DNA of 36,179 nucleotides from an uncultured Saprospiraceae bacterium (GTDB taxonomy: Bacteria; Bacteroidota; Bacteroidia; Chitinophagales; Saprospiraceae), in contig CAMZLN010000066.1 of assembly GCA_947311465.1 (NCBI GenBank), forward strand, positions 1-36,179, read 5' to 3'. Made by a program: the position numbers and the translations under genes. Below the pieces are notes generated by a model. It had not been told where the DNA came from, ran no database searches, and saw only the letters and a program-made list of their open reading frames with translations. This document shows, piece after piece, positions 7,576 through 16,076 of this stretch; position 1 is the first letter of the stretch, and every line of letters starts with the position of its first letter.

Positions 7576-8247
7576 TTACAAAATAAGTTGATATTCTATG
7601 ATTTGATTTTCAATCAGAATTCGCTTTTCTTCATTTAAAAGAATCGAATCATTTTTATAGCCAATCACTCTGATTAAATTTTCCTGATTGGGTATTACTT
7701 CAAAAATGCGATTATTGGATGTGTTTTTAGTAAACTTAAAATAATCTAGTGTTTTAGGTAATGCACTTAAAATATTGTTTTCGCAAAATTCATGACCGTT
7801 AAAATTCATAGGAGTATCATAGGAGTAAATTTTGACAGAATCGAAATCAAAATCACTAAGTTGAATATCAACAAATGGTTTTGATGATTGTGTTCTCAAC
7901 GAAACATCTTGTTTTAAACCATTTAAAACAACCCTATCTACCGCAGTTTTTATTGGAATAATTTTAAGACTAAGAAATCCAGAAAATTCATTCGATAACT
8001 GATCATCTTTTATGAAATCATATGCTCTTTTTCCATTCTGATTAGTATATAAAGTATCCAACAAACACTCATCAATATAAAGCCCAATTAATGAATTTGG
8101 AACAGGATTTCCATTTTCATCGTCAACGGATATTGATAATTCAACGATACCAGTACTATTTTTCTCTTCGCATTGAAAACTTTGATTTAAAATCACAAAA
8201 GAACTGAACAGAAAATAATAAAATATTTTTTTAGAAAACATAGGCAA
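7576..8247 (-). CDS. Hypothetical secreted protein
   Basis: The 223-aa product has an N-terminal signal-peptide-like stretch (KIFYYFLFSSFVILNQSFQC) and no recognised enzyme motif. The Cys that follows is not in a canonical lipobox, so lipidation is uncertain. After it, VELSISVDDENGNPVPNSLIGLYID reads like a carboxypeptidase-regulatory/Ig-like beta-sandwich opening that might face the periplasm or surface. The start may be Met3 (8241) rather than Met1. Either way it overlaps the upstream gene (stop at 8231), so the two form an operon with coupled translation. Function unknown. Confidence 0.6.
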   Translation of the reverse strand: MPMFSKKIFYYFLFSSFVILNQSFQCEEKNSTGIVELSISVDDENGNPVPNSLIGLYIDECLLDTLYTNQNGKRAYDFIKDDQLSNEFSGFLSLKIIPIKTAVDRVVLNGLKQDVSLRTQSSKPFVDIQLSDFDFDSVKIYSYDTPMNFNGHEFCENNILSALPKTLDYFKFTKNTSNNRIFEVIPNQENLIRVIGYKNDSILLNEEKRILIENQIIEYQLIL

Positions 8248-9010
8248 TTTTTATACTAAATGAAAGTGATTGTTGGTGGTTGAATTCATTTATTGGCTTA
8301 TAGCTATTTTGTAATGTTGATAATATTGAATCCGTTTGGGGTATTCTGTTTTTTTGTTCTAAACTAAAAGGATGAAACTCTTTGTCACAACTATCATGTT
8401 CTAGTGATTTAAAATCAACTGTTGGTTTACTTAAATTGTAAAAATAATCTAAATAAATATCAAGTCTTATTCTATTCTGTAGCGCAATATCTAGTCCAAT
8501 TCTTGGTCCATACCCAACAAGTAGCGTTTGAAAAGATAAAGTTCTTTCTTCTATTTCCAAACATCTGCACACATCACCAGATGTTGATTCAGCAGACTTA
8601 GAACAAATCCTTCTAGAAATATCAAAATTAGTTGTACCAACAACCCCTTTGAACCCAATGTAAAACTTTTTTGAAGATGCTAAATATACTTTTGCAATTG
8701 CTGAAATATATCCATTAATTTTGTGTGTATTTAGACTAATATATGCAGGATCGTTACTAAACACCGTGGTATCATTTTGGTATTTCATGTAGAAGTAATA
8801 ATTCAGCTCTGATTCAAAAGCAATTCTTTTAATAGGTCTGTATTCAAAAGACACCTGCCCAGAACTAATGGATTTCAAAAAACGGAAAAGATCAAGCTTT
8901 ATAGAATAGGTATAATCTTTCTGAATACTGGACGGCAAAGGCTGGATTGTATCTTGCGAAAATCCGGAAATATAAAAAAGTGAGAAAATAGCAATATAGA
9001 TATACTTCAT
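8231..9010 (-). CDS. Predicted outer-membrane beta-barrel protein, function unknown
   Basis: The 259-aa product has a signal peptide (MKYIYIAIFSLFYISGFSQ) followed by alternating amphipathic strands (YSIKLDLFRFL, QVSFEYRPIKRIAFESELNYY, FYIGFKGVVGT, GPRIGLDIALQNRIRLDIYLDYFY). The final residue is aromatic (SFSIKIAYVF), typical of outer-membrane barrels. It resembles the small DUF3575-like barrels common in Bacteroidota, but no specific family is certain. The middle holds a loop with several Cys (RRICSKSAE and GDVCRCLEIEE). It is the first gene of a two-gene minus-strand unit with the overlapping secreted hypothetical. A -7-like TACTTTG lies just upstream (~9035). Confidence 0.65.
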   Translation of the reverse strand: MKYIYIAIFSLFYISGFSQDTIQPLPSSIQKDYTYSIKLDLFRFLKSISSGQVSFEYRPIKRIAFESELNYYFYMKYQNDTTVFSNDPAYISLNTHKINGYISAIAKVYLASSKKFYIGFKGVVGTTNFDISRRICSKSAESTSGDVCRCLEIEERTLSFQTLLVGYGPRIGLDIALQNRIRLDIYLDYFYNLSKPTVDFKSLEHDSCDKEFHPFSLEQKNRIPQTDSILSTLQNSYKPINEFNHQQSLSFSIKIAYVF

Positions 9011-9435
9011 TACATGATTATTAGTTTACTGCAACAAAGTACATGTTTAATTTATCATTTTTTAAATTTTAACTGTTTTTAACAAAAAAATCTGCTAGAA
9101 AAATTTAATAAACTATTCTGATCTGTTTTCTTTGGCACAAGTTCAAAAGTTGGGGATTTCGGTTAAAATAGTTAACTTAGAACGAGCAAAAATAAAAAGT
9201 TATCGAACTATCTTCACTTTTATTACCGTCCAAGCTATTAGAACATTTTGAAGTAAAAGAAATTCATGAATTAGGTGATTGTAAGACTAAAGCATGTTTT
9301 ATAAGCTTGCCCTTGAAGGAAAGAATACACTTCCATCGAAGGCTCTTAGTGGCTTAAAATTTTAAAAAACATGAACTATGTATGTACTAACAGTGAAAAT
9401 AAATAAAGACACCTATAGAATTACCTTTTACTTAC
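9011..9435. other. Gene-poor interval with a possible transposase remnant
   Basis: AT-rich interval between the barrel gene and lutC. Apart from the ORF fragment 9196-9357 I see no RNA gene, repeat or strong promoter in it. Confidence 0.5.
9196..9357 (+). pseudogene. Possible remnant of a transposase N terminus (ISAon1-like)
   Basis: An open frame follows a TAA at 9193-9195 and reads VIELSSLLLPSKLLEHFEVK, then EIHELGDCKTKACF, and stops at 9355-9357. The opening LLLPSKLLEHFEV resembles the N-terminal region of ISAon1-type transposases, which start with a LLLPxxLxxxFxV segment. It has no proper start codon, and no DDE domain or terminal inverted repeats are visible nearby. If real, it is a decayed scrap. 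The similarity is from memory and weak. Confidence 0.3.
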
Positions 9436-10005
9436 TTACACAATGATCACCAACAAACTTCGCGGCCCCTGCGCCCCAATGACCAAGCACTGTTCAATGT
9501 CCGCAGTCTTTGACGGTCCAGCTATAAATACCCCAAAATCAGAATCAGAATGAGTTTCTAGTCTTCGATAAGCATCATGCATATCCCCAACTATATTTCT
9601 TTTATCAAGGATTATCACCAAATGTTCTGCAATAAAAGGAATGACTCGATGGGGAAGATGTTGATTATCCACCCAAATCGCCCCGTTTTCAACCACACCA
9701 AATGCTCCCTGAACAATAGCTAAATCCAAAGGATGAATATCTCGTGGAGCAATGTTTTTAGTTTCAATTCCTTCAATGTCAATTTCAGGAATCGTATTTA
9801 CTATACGTTGATGATTTGAAAAATGAGTTTGAATTACTTCTTCAATAGATTGATTTTCTGCGATATGAACAACTGTAGCGGCACTGGTTTTTGATGCTTC
9901 AATGAAGCTCAATAATGAATCATTATTTCCAAAATTTGGAATTTTCGGAAGATCAATATTTTCAGGCTTATTTGATTTTATTCTATTAATTATTTGATTT
10001 TTCAT
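9436..10005 (-). CDS. lutC: LutC/YkgG family LUD-domain protein (L-lactate utilisation)
   Basis: The 189-aa protein carries the LUD domain: LDLAIVQGAFGVVENGAIWVD (~92-112), LPHRVIPFIAEHLVIIL and DSDFGVFIAGPSKTADIEQ, closing with the family GAQGPRSLLVIIV. LutC is one of three proteins (LutA, LutB, LutC) of the Fe-S L-lactate oxidation complex that turns L-lactate to pyruvate in the cytoplasm. It lies 102 bp downstream of lutB on the same strand. A copy of the TTTTTCACAGTT intergenic repeat lies between them. lutA is not adjacent. The LUD fold is certain; the lactate role is inferred from the lutB neighbour. Confidence 0.85.
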   Translation of the reverse strand: MKNQIINRIKSNKPENIDLPKIPNFGNNDSLLSFIEASKTSAATVVHIAENQSIEEVIQTHFSNHQRIVNTIPEIDIEGIETKNIAPRDIHPLDLAIVQGAFGVVENGAIWVDNQHLPHRVIPFIAEHLVIILDKRNIVGDMHDAYRRLETHSDSDFGVFIAGPSKTADIEQCLVIGAQGPRSLLVIIV

Positions 10006-10107
10006 ATTTATTTTGGCTTGTATTTTCTAGTTTTTCACAGTTTCTAAGTTAACAATTCCCCAAAAACGATATTAATTTGAGAGAAAAAGAAATTTTGACT
10101 TGCTTTT

Positions 10108-11469
10108 TCACCCACCACTTTTTTTCACCCATTCCCTAAAACTCTCCTTAGCTGCAGGTGGCATCGCTCTATTTTTTGCCCATTTATTTGGAGAAATATT
10201 AAACATCGATTTAGGTAATTTTCTTAAAGAAAACCGCATCATTTTAGTATAAAATTTAAATTTTTTCTCATTTTTTAAAATAGAAGCAGTTATTTTCATT
10301 GATTTCTCCTTCATTTTACCCAAATGACCTTCCTTGCCAATTACTTGTCTCCATTTATACAGCTGATGGGCAATATCAATTTTTACAGGACAAACATCTT
10401 CACATGACCCACATAATGTAGAAGCGAACGGTAAATCACTATGTTTTTTCAAATCAGTATTAGGGGCTAAAATAGAACCAATAGGTCCAGGAATTGTAAA
10501 TTGATAACTATGTCCTCCGCTGCGTCGATAAATAGGGCAAGTATTCATACAAGCACCACAGCGAATACATTTCAATGATGAATAAAAATCCTTTTGAGCT
10601 AGTTTTTCCGAACGACCATTGTCCACAATCACAATATGCATTTCCCCCGTCGGTTTTGGTTTTTTATGGTGAGAAGTATAAACCGTGATGGCTTGTCCTG
10701 TAGCGCTTCTTGCCAAAACCCTCGTAAAAACGCCCAGATGTTCCCGTTTAGGAATGATTTTCTCCAATCCCATACAGTGTATTTGTATGGGAGCGATGTG
10801 CGTGCCCATATCTGCATTTCCTTCATTGGTACAAACGACTACTTCACCTGTTTCTGCGACCGCAAAATTCACACCTGTAATTGCCCCTTCGCAAACGAGA
10901 AATTTTTCACGAAGATGTAATCGAGCTGCATTGGTCAAATAATCAGGATCTGCATTTCCTTTTTCTGTATTCAATTGCTCGTGAAACAATTCCCCAACTT
11001 CTTCTTTTTTGATATGAATGGCAGGAAGTACAATGTGACTTGGTGGTTCATTTCTCATTTGAATAATGCGTTCCCCCAAATCTGTATCCATCACTTCAAT
11101 GCCATTAGATTCCAAATAAGGATTGAGATGACACTCTTCAGTGAGCATAGATTTACTCTTTACAACTTTTGTAATTTTGTGTTTTTTAAGAATACCGTGC
11201 ACAATTTTATTATGTGCTTCCCCATCTTCTGCCCAGTGGATATGAACACCATTAGCAAGAGCATTTTTTTCAAATTCTAATAAATAGTTATCTAGATTTC
11301 CTAAGACATGCGCTTTAATTTGACTAGCAATATCACGCAATTGTTCCCATTCTGCTACTTTATTTATTGCAATATCCCGTTTGCTACGAATAAACCACAA
11401 CGCTTGGTCGTGCCAATCTGTACGTTCCGTATTAGCTATAAATATTTCTGCTTTTTTTGCGTGGTTCAT
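10108..11469 (-). CDS. lutB: LutB iron-sulfur protein (L-lactate utilisation)
   Basis: The 453-aa product has an N-terminal LUD domain (motifs KSMLTEECHLNPYLESNGIE ~123-142, VCEGAITGVNFAVAETGEVV ~192-211 and YTSHHKKPKPTGEMH ~266-280). A ferredoxin-like module follows with C-x2-C-x2-C-x3-CP (CIRCGACMNTCPIYRRSGG ~302-320) and a second C-x2-C-x3-CP (CGSCEDVCPVKI ~353-364). These bind [4Fe-4S] clusters that carry electrons from lactate. It is the usual LutB architecture and length. LutA (the CCG-domain subunit) is absent on either side. Upstream is an unrelated zinc-ribbon ORF and downstream is lutC, so this is an incomplete lut cluster. Confidence 0.9.
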   Translation of the reverse strand: MNHAKKAEIFIANTERTDWHDQALWFIRSKRDIAINKVAEWEQLRDIASQIKAHVLGNLDNYLLEFEKNALANGVHIHWAEDGEAHNKIVHGILKKHKITKVVKSKSMLTEECHLNPYLESNGIEVMDTDLGERIIQMRNEPPSHIVLPAIHIKKEEVGELFHEQLNTEKGNADPDYLTNAARLHLREKFLVCEGAITGVNFAVAETGEVVVCTNEGNADMGTHIAPIQIHCMGLEKIIPKREHLGVFTRVLARSATGQAITVYTSHHKKPKPTGEMHIVIVDNGRSEKLAQKDFYSSLKCIRCGACMNTCPIYRRSGGHSYQFTIPGPIGSILAPNTDLKKHSDLPFASTLCGSCEDVCPVKIDIAHQLYKWRQVIGKEGHLGKMKEKSMKITASILKNEKKFKFYTKMMRFSLRKLPKSMFNISPNKWAKNRAMPPAAKESFREWVKKSGG

Positions 11470-11551
11470 CTTGAAATAAATTGAATAATGAAATCATGAA
11501 TCGTAAAAGTAATCAATTCGTTATTTGTAATTAAATTATTCGTCCACGATT

Positions 11552-11911
11552 CTACACCACATAACTTTGCCGCTTGACCAAAGAAAAATAATCCCCTTGA
11601 ATTTCCAAATACCCATAATCATAGCAAAAATAATAAATAGAGCCTTTCTTAGTTGTATAAATATTAGTGAAGTAAGATAAATTAAATCCCTTATCCAATA
11701 GAACTTTTTTATGAACTTTAGCTTTTCCTTCGGGATTGAGCAATTCCAAAATTTTTCTATTTTTTTTAAGAATCTGATTAATATCCTTAATCATTGTATT
11801 TGAAATTGCATTAATTCTATTGTTATAACTTGTTCTACATGTATCGGAACAATATTTCTTATCTTTTCGTCCTATAAAGGATTCTTGGCATTCAATACAA
11901 ATTTTTTTCAT
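11552..11911 (-). CDS. Small zinc-ribbon hypothetical protein
   Basis: The 119-aa product has an N-terminal four-cysteine zinc ribbon (CIECQESF then KYCSDTCRTSYNN, i.e. C-x2-C-x~13-C-x3-C). A helical linker (IKDINQILKKNRKILELL) and a C-terminal globular part (GYLEIQGDYFSLVKRQSY) follow. Such proteins are widespread and uncharacterised in Bacteroidota; nucleic-acid binding is possible but not shown. It is 82 bp upstream of lutB on the same strand, so co-transcription is possible, though there is no functional reason to expect it. Confidence 0.6.
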   Translation of the reverse strand: MKKICIECQESFIGRKDKKYCSDTCRTSYNNRINAISNTMIKDINQILKKNRKILELLNPEGKAKVHKKVLLDKGFNLSYFTNIYTTKKGSIYYFCYDYGYLEIQGDYFSLVKRQSYVV

Positions 11912-12158
11912 AGATTAAAGTTTTTACTCATTGATGCAAATTAGTTTTTAGATCAAGTTTTTCTGTCACACCTCTATATCAATAGAATAGCAGTTTTCTA
12001 AAGCTGCAACAATATAATGTTTTTATATGAAAAAGTATAAATCTCCATTCAATTTTAAGAATTTTAAAAAATAGTAATAAGAATCATTAACTATTATGTA
12101 CTTTGGTATCTCCAAATTCCGTTACCATTAAAAAATTTTCAAACGCAAAACCAAAACT

Positions 12159-14402
12159 ATGTATAAATCCATTTTTTTGCTCCTATTTCTATTGAGTGTA
12201 CAATTTAGTTTTTCACAAGATAATGACAATGTTCCAATGCGTGTGATACACGCAACTGCTGTACCACAAGATGTCGCTGTTCAGAATATTTTCGTTGATG
12301 AAAATAATACTAAATGGGTTGCCAATTCAAAAGGAATTTATAGAATAAATTCAGTTGATAACGCTACCAAAAAAACATCTACGCCAGGTGAATGGTCCTT
12401 GCTTAGACAATATGGAGGGAATTCCAACTTGGTTATTCAAAAATATGAATTAGAAAAATTATCATCAGCCCAAAGCTTTGAAAAGGCTAAGGGTGAAGGA
12501 AAAATCACGACAACTTATTATGATGCTAAGAGAAAACATCTTTGGGTAGGAACAGATGACTCAGGGCTTTATAAATATAAAATTGGAAAGGAAGTTAAGT
12601 TATTAAAACGCTTTAATACATCAAATTCCGATTTAAAATCAAATCATATTAATTCTGTTGTGGTTGATAAATACAAAAGAGTTTGGGTAGGTACAGATAA
12701 AGGAGTTCTGTTTGGACGTGATGATCACTGGAAATTATATGAAGATGATTCAAAAATTTTATCAGTTTTACCTTTGGGTTTAGATGTTTGGATTTTAGGT
12801 CAAGAAATTCTTTGGAAAGTTGATGAAAATGGGCGTTGGTATCCAGGAGATATTGACCCAAAATTATCAAAGGGTACTATTAAAAGTATGACATTTGATA
12901 GTGATGCGAAATTATGGGTTGCTTCGGATATTATTACACGATATGATGTGGTTAAAAATAAAGTAGAACGTTTTGACCGATCAAATGGATTTATGGCAAA
13001 ACATATTAATTGTATAAAATTGGATAAGGATAATGCTCTATGGGTAGGTACTGACCAAGGTTTATTTCTAATTGATAAAGAATCTGCAATGACTGTCAGC
13101 TTGATGGTTAGCAAATCTCTAAGTTGTTCAGGATTTAAAGATGATGCTGCGCTACAAGTAAATATTATGGGTGGAGTTCCACCTTACGTGTACAAGTGGG
13201 ATAATGAATATATCGGAGCAAATCCTACCAATGTTGGTCCAGGCTATTACAAGGTTATGGTGACTGATTCATTGGGGCAAAAACGTGAAGTAAGTGCTGA
13301 AATTATAGACAACCGTCTTAAAGTACTAGTGGAAAAGGAAGGTAGAGAATCAAGCCCTAACGCACTTGACGGTACGGCCAAATTAAACATAGAAGGCGGT
13401 GAAAAACCATACAAAATTGCTTGGGATAATGGAGAGAAAAAAGAAAAGGCGAAGCGCCTTTCCGCAGGACAACATCAAGTTACTATTTCTGATGCTTCAG
13501 GTTGTTCAACCACGATGACCGTAAATATCGCTGGACAAGCGATTGCTGCAACAGCAACGAAATTGAATATATTAGTGGAACAAGGTAAAGCATTGAATTG
13601 TGCTGGAAAGAAAACAGCAAGTATTGATGTAATTGCTCAAGGAGGAAAGCCACCTTATAAATATGAATGGAGTCACGGATTAGAAGGAAAAAGCCCATCT
13701 GGAATTGGAAGTGGAACATATTCAGTAACCGTTACCGATGCCGCCAATCATAAAGCACTTGGCTCCGTTACGATTAATGCACCAAAATCACTTTCTGCTT
13801 TTGCGGTACAAACTAGTCCTGCAAGTAGAAGAAAAAGAAATGGTGTAGCATCCGTAACCGTTTATGGTGGAACTGCAGGTTATAAATATCTATGGGACAA
13901 TGGAGCTACTACAAAAGAAGCTAAAAAATTGACTAAAGGAAAACATTCTGTAACAGTTACAGACATGAATGGGTGTATTGCTGTAGCGAATGTCAATCTT
14001 TCTAAAAAAGAAGTTGCCGTTCTGGCTTTAAACTCTGGCAAATTGCGAAAAGGTCAAATTTATAGATTAGATAAGTTATATTTTCCAGCAGACAGTACAG
14101 ATATGACAGTAGAATCTTTGTCATCGATGGATGAATTATTGTCTTTTTTACATAAAAATTCAAAGGTTAAAATAGAAGTTGGTGGACATACCAATAATAT
14201 CCCTAAAGATGAATATTGTGATCGTTTGTCAACCGCTAGAGCGAAATCTGTTGCTAAATATTTGATTAGTAAAGGAATAGAAGGAAATAGAGTTTTCTAT
14301 AAAGGTTATGGTAAGCGTAAGCCAATTGCTTCTAATAATACATCTAGTGGTAGAGCAAAGAATCAACGTGTTGAAATTAAAATTTTGGAAACAGGGAATT
14401 AA
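12159..14402 (+). CDS. Beta-propeller / SprB-repeat / OmpA fusion protein
   Basis: The 747-aa product is made of three blocks. After a signal peptide (YKSIFLLLFLLSVQFSFSQ) come propeller blades of the two-component-regulator type (HLWVGTDDSGLYKYK, RVWVGTDKGVLFG, LWVASDIITRYD, LWVGTDQGLFLI; ~120-310). Four SprB-like repeats follow (GGVPPYVYKWDN, GGEKPYKIAWDNG, GGKPPYKYEWSHG, GGTAGYKYLWDNG; ~330-610), each with a GxYxVTVTD-type strand. The end is an OmpA domain (~630-747) with the peptidoglycan-binding motif GHTNN...LSTARAKSVAKYLISKGI and a YGKRKPIASN segment. The last block suggests anchoring to peptidoglycan, leaving the propeller and SprB repeats in the periplasm or outward. It may be involved in gliding or surface sensing; this is inferred from architecture. 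Confidence 0.8.
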   Translation: MYKSIFLLLFLLSVQFSFSQDNDNVPMRVIHATAVPQDVAVQNIFVDENNTKWVANSKGIYRINSVDNATKKTSTPGEWSLLRQYGGNSNLVIQKYELEKLSSAQSFEKAKGEGKITTTYYDAKRKHLWVGTDDSGLYKYKIGKEVKLLKRFNTSNSDLKSNHINSVVVDKYKRVWVGTDKGVLFGRDDHWKLYEDDSKILSVLPLGLDVWILGQEILWKVDENGRWYPGDIDPKLSKGTIKSMTFDSDAKLWVASDIITRYDVVKNKVERFDRSNGFMAKHINCIKLDKDNALWVGTDQGLFLIDKESAMTVSLMVSKSLSCSGFKDDAALQVNIMGGVPPYVYKWDNEYIGANPTNVGPGYYKVMVTDSLGQKREVSAEIIDNRLKVLVEKEGRESSPNALDGTAKLNIEGGEKPYKIAWDNGEKKEKAKRLSAGQHQVTISDASGCSTTMTVNIAGQAIAATATKLNILVEQGKALNCAGKKTASIDVIAQGGKPPYKYEWSHGLEGKSPSGIGSGTYSVTVTDAANHKALGSVTINAPKSLSAFAVQTSPASRRKRNGVASVTVYGGTAGYKYLWDNGATTKEAKKLTKGKHSVTVTDMNGCIAVANVNLSKKEVAVLALNSGKLRKGQIYRLDKLYFPADSTDMTVESLSSMDELLSFLHKNSKVKIEVGGHTNNIPKDEYCDRLSTARAKSVAKYLISKGIEGNRVFYKGYGKRKPIASNNTSSGRAKNQRVEIKILETGN

Positions 14403-14426
14403 GAATTAAAATATAGGTTAAAATTT

Positions 14427-14467
14427 ATGGGCTATTTAGGTATCAATTGATAACCTAAATAACCCAT
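14427..14467 (+). terminator. Long hairpin between convergent genes
   Basis: Near-perfect inverted repeat (ATGGGcTATTTAGGTTA-like left arm against TAACCTAAATAACCCAT) about 16-17 nt per arm. It lies 25 bp after the stop of the fusion-protein gene and between convergent genes. No strong U-tract follows, but the stem is long, and it may terminate both strands. Confidence 0.5.
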
Positions 14468-14640
14468 ATAATTAAAATTGCATGTTTTTATAATTAAGGA
14501 GTTGTGTAGAAATAAATGTTCAGAATTTAAGTTTTTATTTTATCCATATTTATCCATAATTTGGAGTTTGAAATAGGAGTTTATCTAGATAAGTGACATT
14601 TTTCAAACTACCAAATAGGGGTAAAAGAATTAGTTAAAAA

Positions 14641-14670
14641 TGAACATTTATTTTTTCACAGTTCCTAAAG
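14641..14670. repeat. Dispersed intergenic repeat, copy A (TTATTTTTTCACAGTTCCTAAA)
   Basis: One of at least six related short sequences in intergenic DNA of this window (others near 10029, 18185, 18211, 18242 and 29261). This copy lies just downstream of the ATP-grasp gene stop codon. Confidence 0.5.
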
Positions 14671-14672
14671 TT

Positions 14673-15740
14673 CTATTTATTAAAAGCTGCCCATTTATCA
14701 TTTACAACAGCTTCTGCATCTAATAAAGCCAATACTTCATCAGCAATATTTTCGCTTAATTCTAAAAATGTTGTAAATCCCACGCATGACGCATTGATTT
14801 CACCTAATATATAAATATCTTTCTTTGTTTTTTTATCAGTATCAAGAATGAAATCAGCAGTCCAAATTAATGGTAAATCATAGTTTCCTAAACGTTGTTG
14901 AATAAGTGGTAGCGATTTCACAACCAATTCCACTAATTCAGGCCACATTTCAGGTGTGTCATAGCGATATTTTGCCCCAGAAAAAAGAGTTGCAGAGAAA
15001 GCATCTTTTGTATCTGCTGGCTTTTTATGAACGATATTAACTACTTTATTTCTTAGCATTAATACACGAATTTCACCTTCTACAATTCTTTCTAAAAAAG
15101 GCATGTCTAATATCATTCCATTTTCCCCTTCTAGATATTGGATACAAAATTCTAGAAATTCTAGTAATGATTTTTCTTCTGTATGATTGTCCTTGGCTTC
15201 TGTAAGTTTAAGTTTCGCGTCTAAAGGAATTTTTCCTTTGTATTTATCTGCATTTAGGACTTCAACTCTCCAAATGCCTTCTCCAGCTGAACCACGATTT
15301 TGCTTTATGACCCGAACCCCATTTTTTAATGTTTTGGGCAGCATCTCTTTCATGGTTTCATATTCATAATATGTGTAAACATCTTCAGGAACTAAACTAG
15401 TGCCTTTGAGTCGTTCAACAGAATTTTTAGCACCATAAGCAATCATTGCATCTGGATGTGGCAATCCTTCAACTCCATTGTTAACCAACTCTTTTAACAT
15501 TTGAAAATAACCTACTTCATTTGGTAAGTTTCCTGGATTTACACGACTAATATAAGCATCCGCTTTATTTACGGTATAACGGTAAATTTCTCCTCTATCT
15601 TCATCGGTATAAAAAATAATTTCAGCTGTCCACCCTCTGCTTTGAAGAGAATCAATTATGGGTTTAGAATCTTTTCTAAATCCATAGGTTCCTTTATCAG
15701 ATCCTCCTCGTGCTTCAAAAATAATGATGTGTTTTTTCAT
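14673..15740 (-). CDS. Cj0069-family ATP-grasp-like protein
   Basis: The 355-aa product starts KKHIIIFEARGGSDKGTYGFRKD and has an ATP-grasp-like layout: an N-terminal Rossmann-type domain (~1-130), the VIKQNRGSAGEGIWRVEV glycine-rich loop (~150), an acidic/basic pair EGEIRVLML (~238) and a C-terminal metal-binding segment ILGEINASCVGFTTF (~323). It matches the group annotated as Cj0069 family, whose substrate is unknown; ATP-dependent carboxylate-amine ligation is the inferred chemistry. It is transcribed divergently from hsp20 and has no operon partner. A -7-like box TAGATTTG lies at 15786-15779. Confidence 0.65.
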   Translation of the reverse strand: MKKHIIIFEARGGSDKGTYGFRKDSKPIIDSLQSRGWTAEIIFYTDEDRGEIYRYTVNKADAYISRVNPGNLPNEVGYFQMLKELVNNGVEGLPHPDAMIAYGAKNSVERLKGTSLVPEDVYTYYEYETMKEMLPKTLKNGVRVIKQNRGSAGEGIWRVEVLNADKYKGKIPLDAKLKLTEAKDNHTEEKSLLEFLEFCIQYLEGENGMILDMPFLERIVEGEIRVLMLRNKVVNIVHKKPADTKDAFSATLFSGAKYRYDTPEMWPELVELVVKSLPLIQQRLGNYDLPLIWTADFILDTDKKTKKDIYILGEINASCVGFTTFLELSENIADEVLALLDAEAVVNDKWAAFNK

Positions 15741-15894
15741 GCTAAATTTTTTAGATTTTTAGAATATATTTAAAAATCCAAATCTATAAAATATAGATTA
15801 CAAATGAGTTGACTAGAGTCATATGTCAATATGATTGTAATTAGTAGTTAATATGAAAAAAATCATATTTTAGGGCTAACATTATTTTTGGACT

Positions 15895-15936
15895 GACTTT
15901 TTGTCATGCCTTTTTGTTTAATTAGGACAAAATGTC
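15895..15936 (+). promoter_or_regulatory. Paired GAC-N5-GTC palindromes (candidate activator sites)
   Basis: GACTTTTTGTC (15895-15905) and GACAAAATGTC (15926-15936) share the form GAC-N5-GTC. Their centres are 31 bp apart, about three helical turns. They lie some 30-70 bp upstream of the sigma-54-like promoter, the usual place for an enhancer-binding protein dimer pair. Confidence 0.4.
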
Positions 15937-15963
15937 TATGTTTTCCATTAAAAATATTCAAAA

Positions 15964-15980
15964 TGGCAGAAAAATAGCAA
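15964..15980 (+). promoter_or_regulatory. Candidate sigma-54 promoter of hsp20
   Basis: TGGCAGAAAAATAGCAA has the GG-N10-GC spacing of the -24/-12 elements (consensus TGGCAC-N5-TTGCA; it departs at C6 and the second T of TTGC). Expected start is about 15990, leaving a leader of about 87 nt before the ATG. Confidence 0.45.
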
Positions 15981-16002
15981 TGGAATAGCATTTGATAAAG
16001 AT

Positions 16003-16032
16003 TAAGTAGGTGAACATATTACCACCTGCTTA
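16003..16032 (+). promoter_or_regulatory. Hairpin in the hsp20 leader
   Basis: TAAGTAGGTG pairs with CACCTGCTTA as a full 10-bp stem in RNA (one U-G), with a 10-nt loop. It ends about 44 nt before the ATG, too far to hide a ribosome binding site directly. It may stabilise the transcript. Confidence 0.4.
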
Positions 16033-16076
16033 GATGAAAGTTATTAAATTAAATTAATAAACCAAAATATATAATT

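Larger units (their letters stand above)
15741..16076. other. Divergent regulatory region between the ATP-grasp gene and hsp20
   Basis: 336 bp without a gene. It holds the -7-like TAGATTTG for the minus gene, a TATTTTTG match on the plus strand (15883-15890), two GAC-N5-GTC palindromes, a sigma-54-like promoter and a hairpin (listed separately). Confidence 0.55.

Noticed and set aside
14427-14467. Operator palindrome for the fusion-protein gene
   Set aside because: It lies after the stop codon between convergent genes, so a terminator is the simpler reading.
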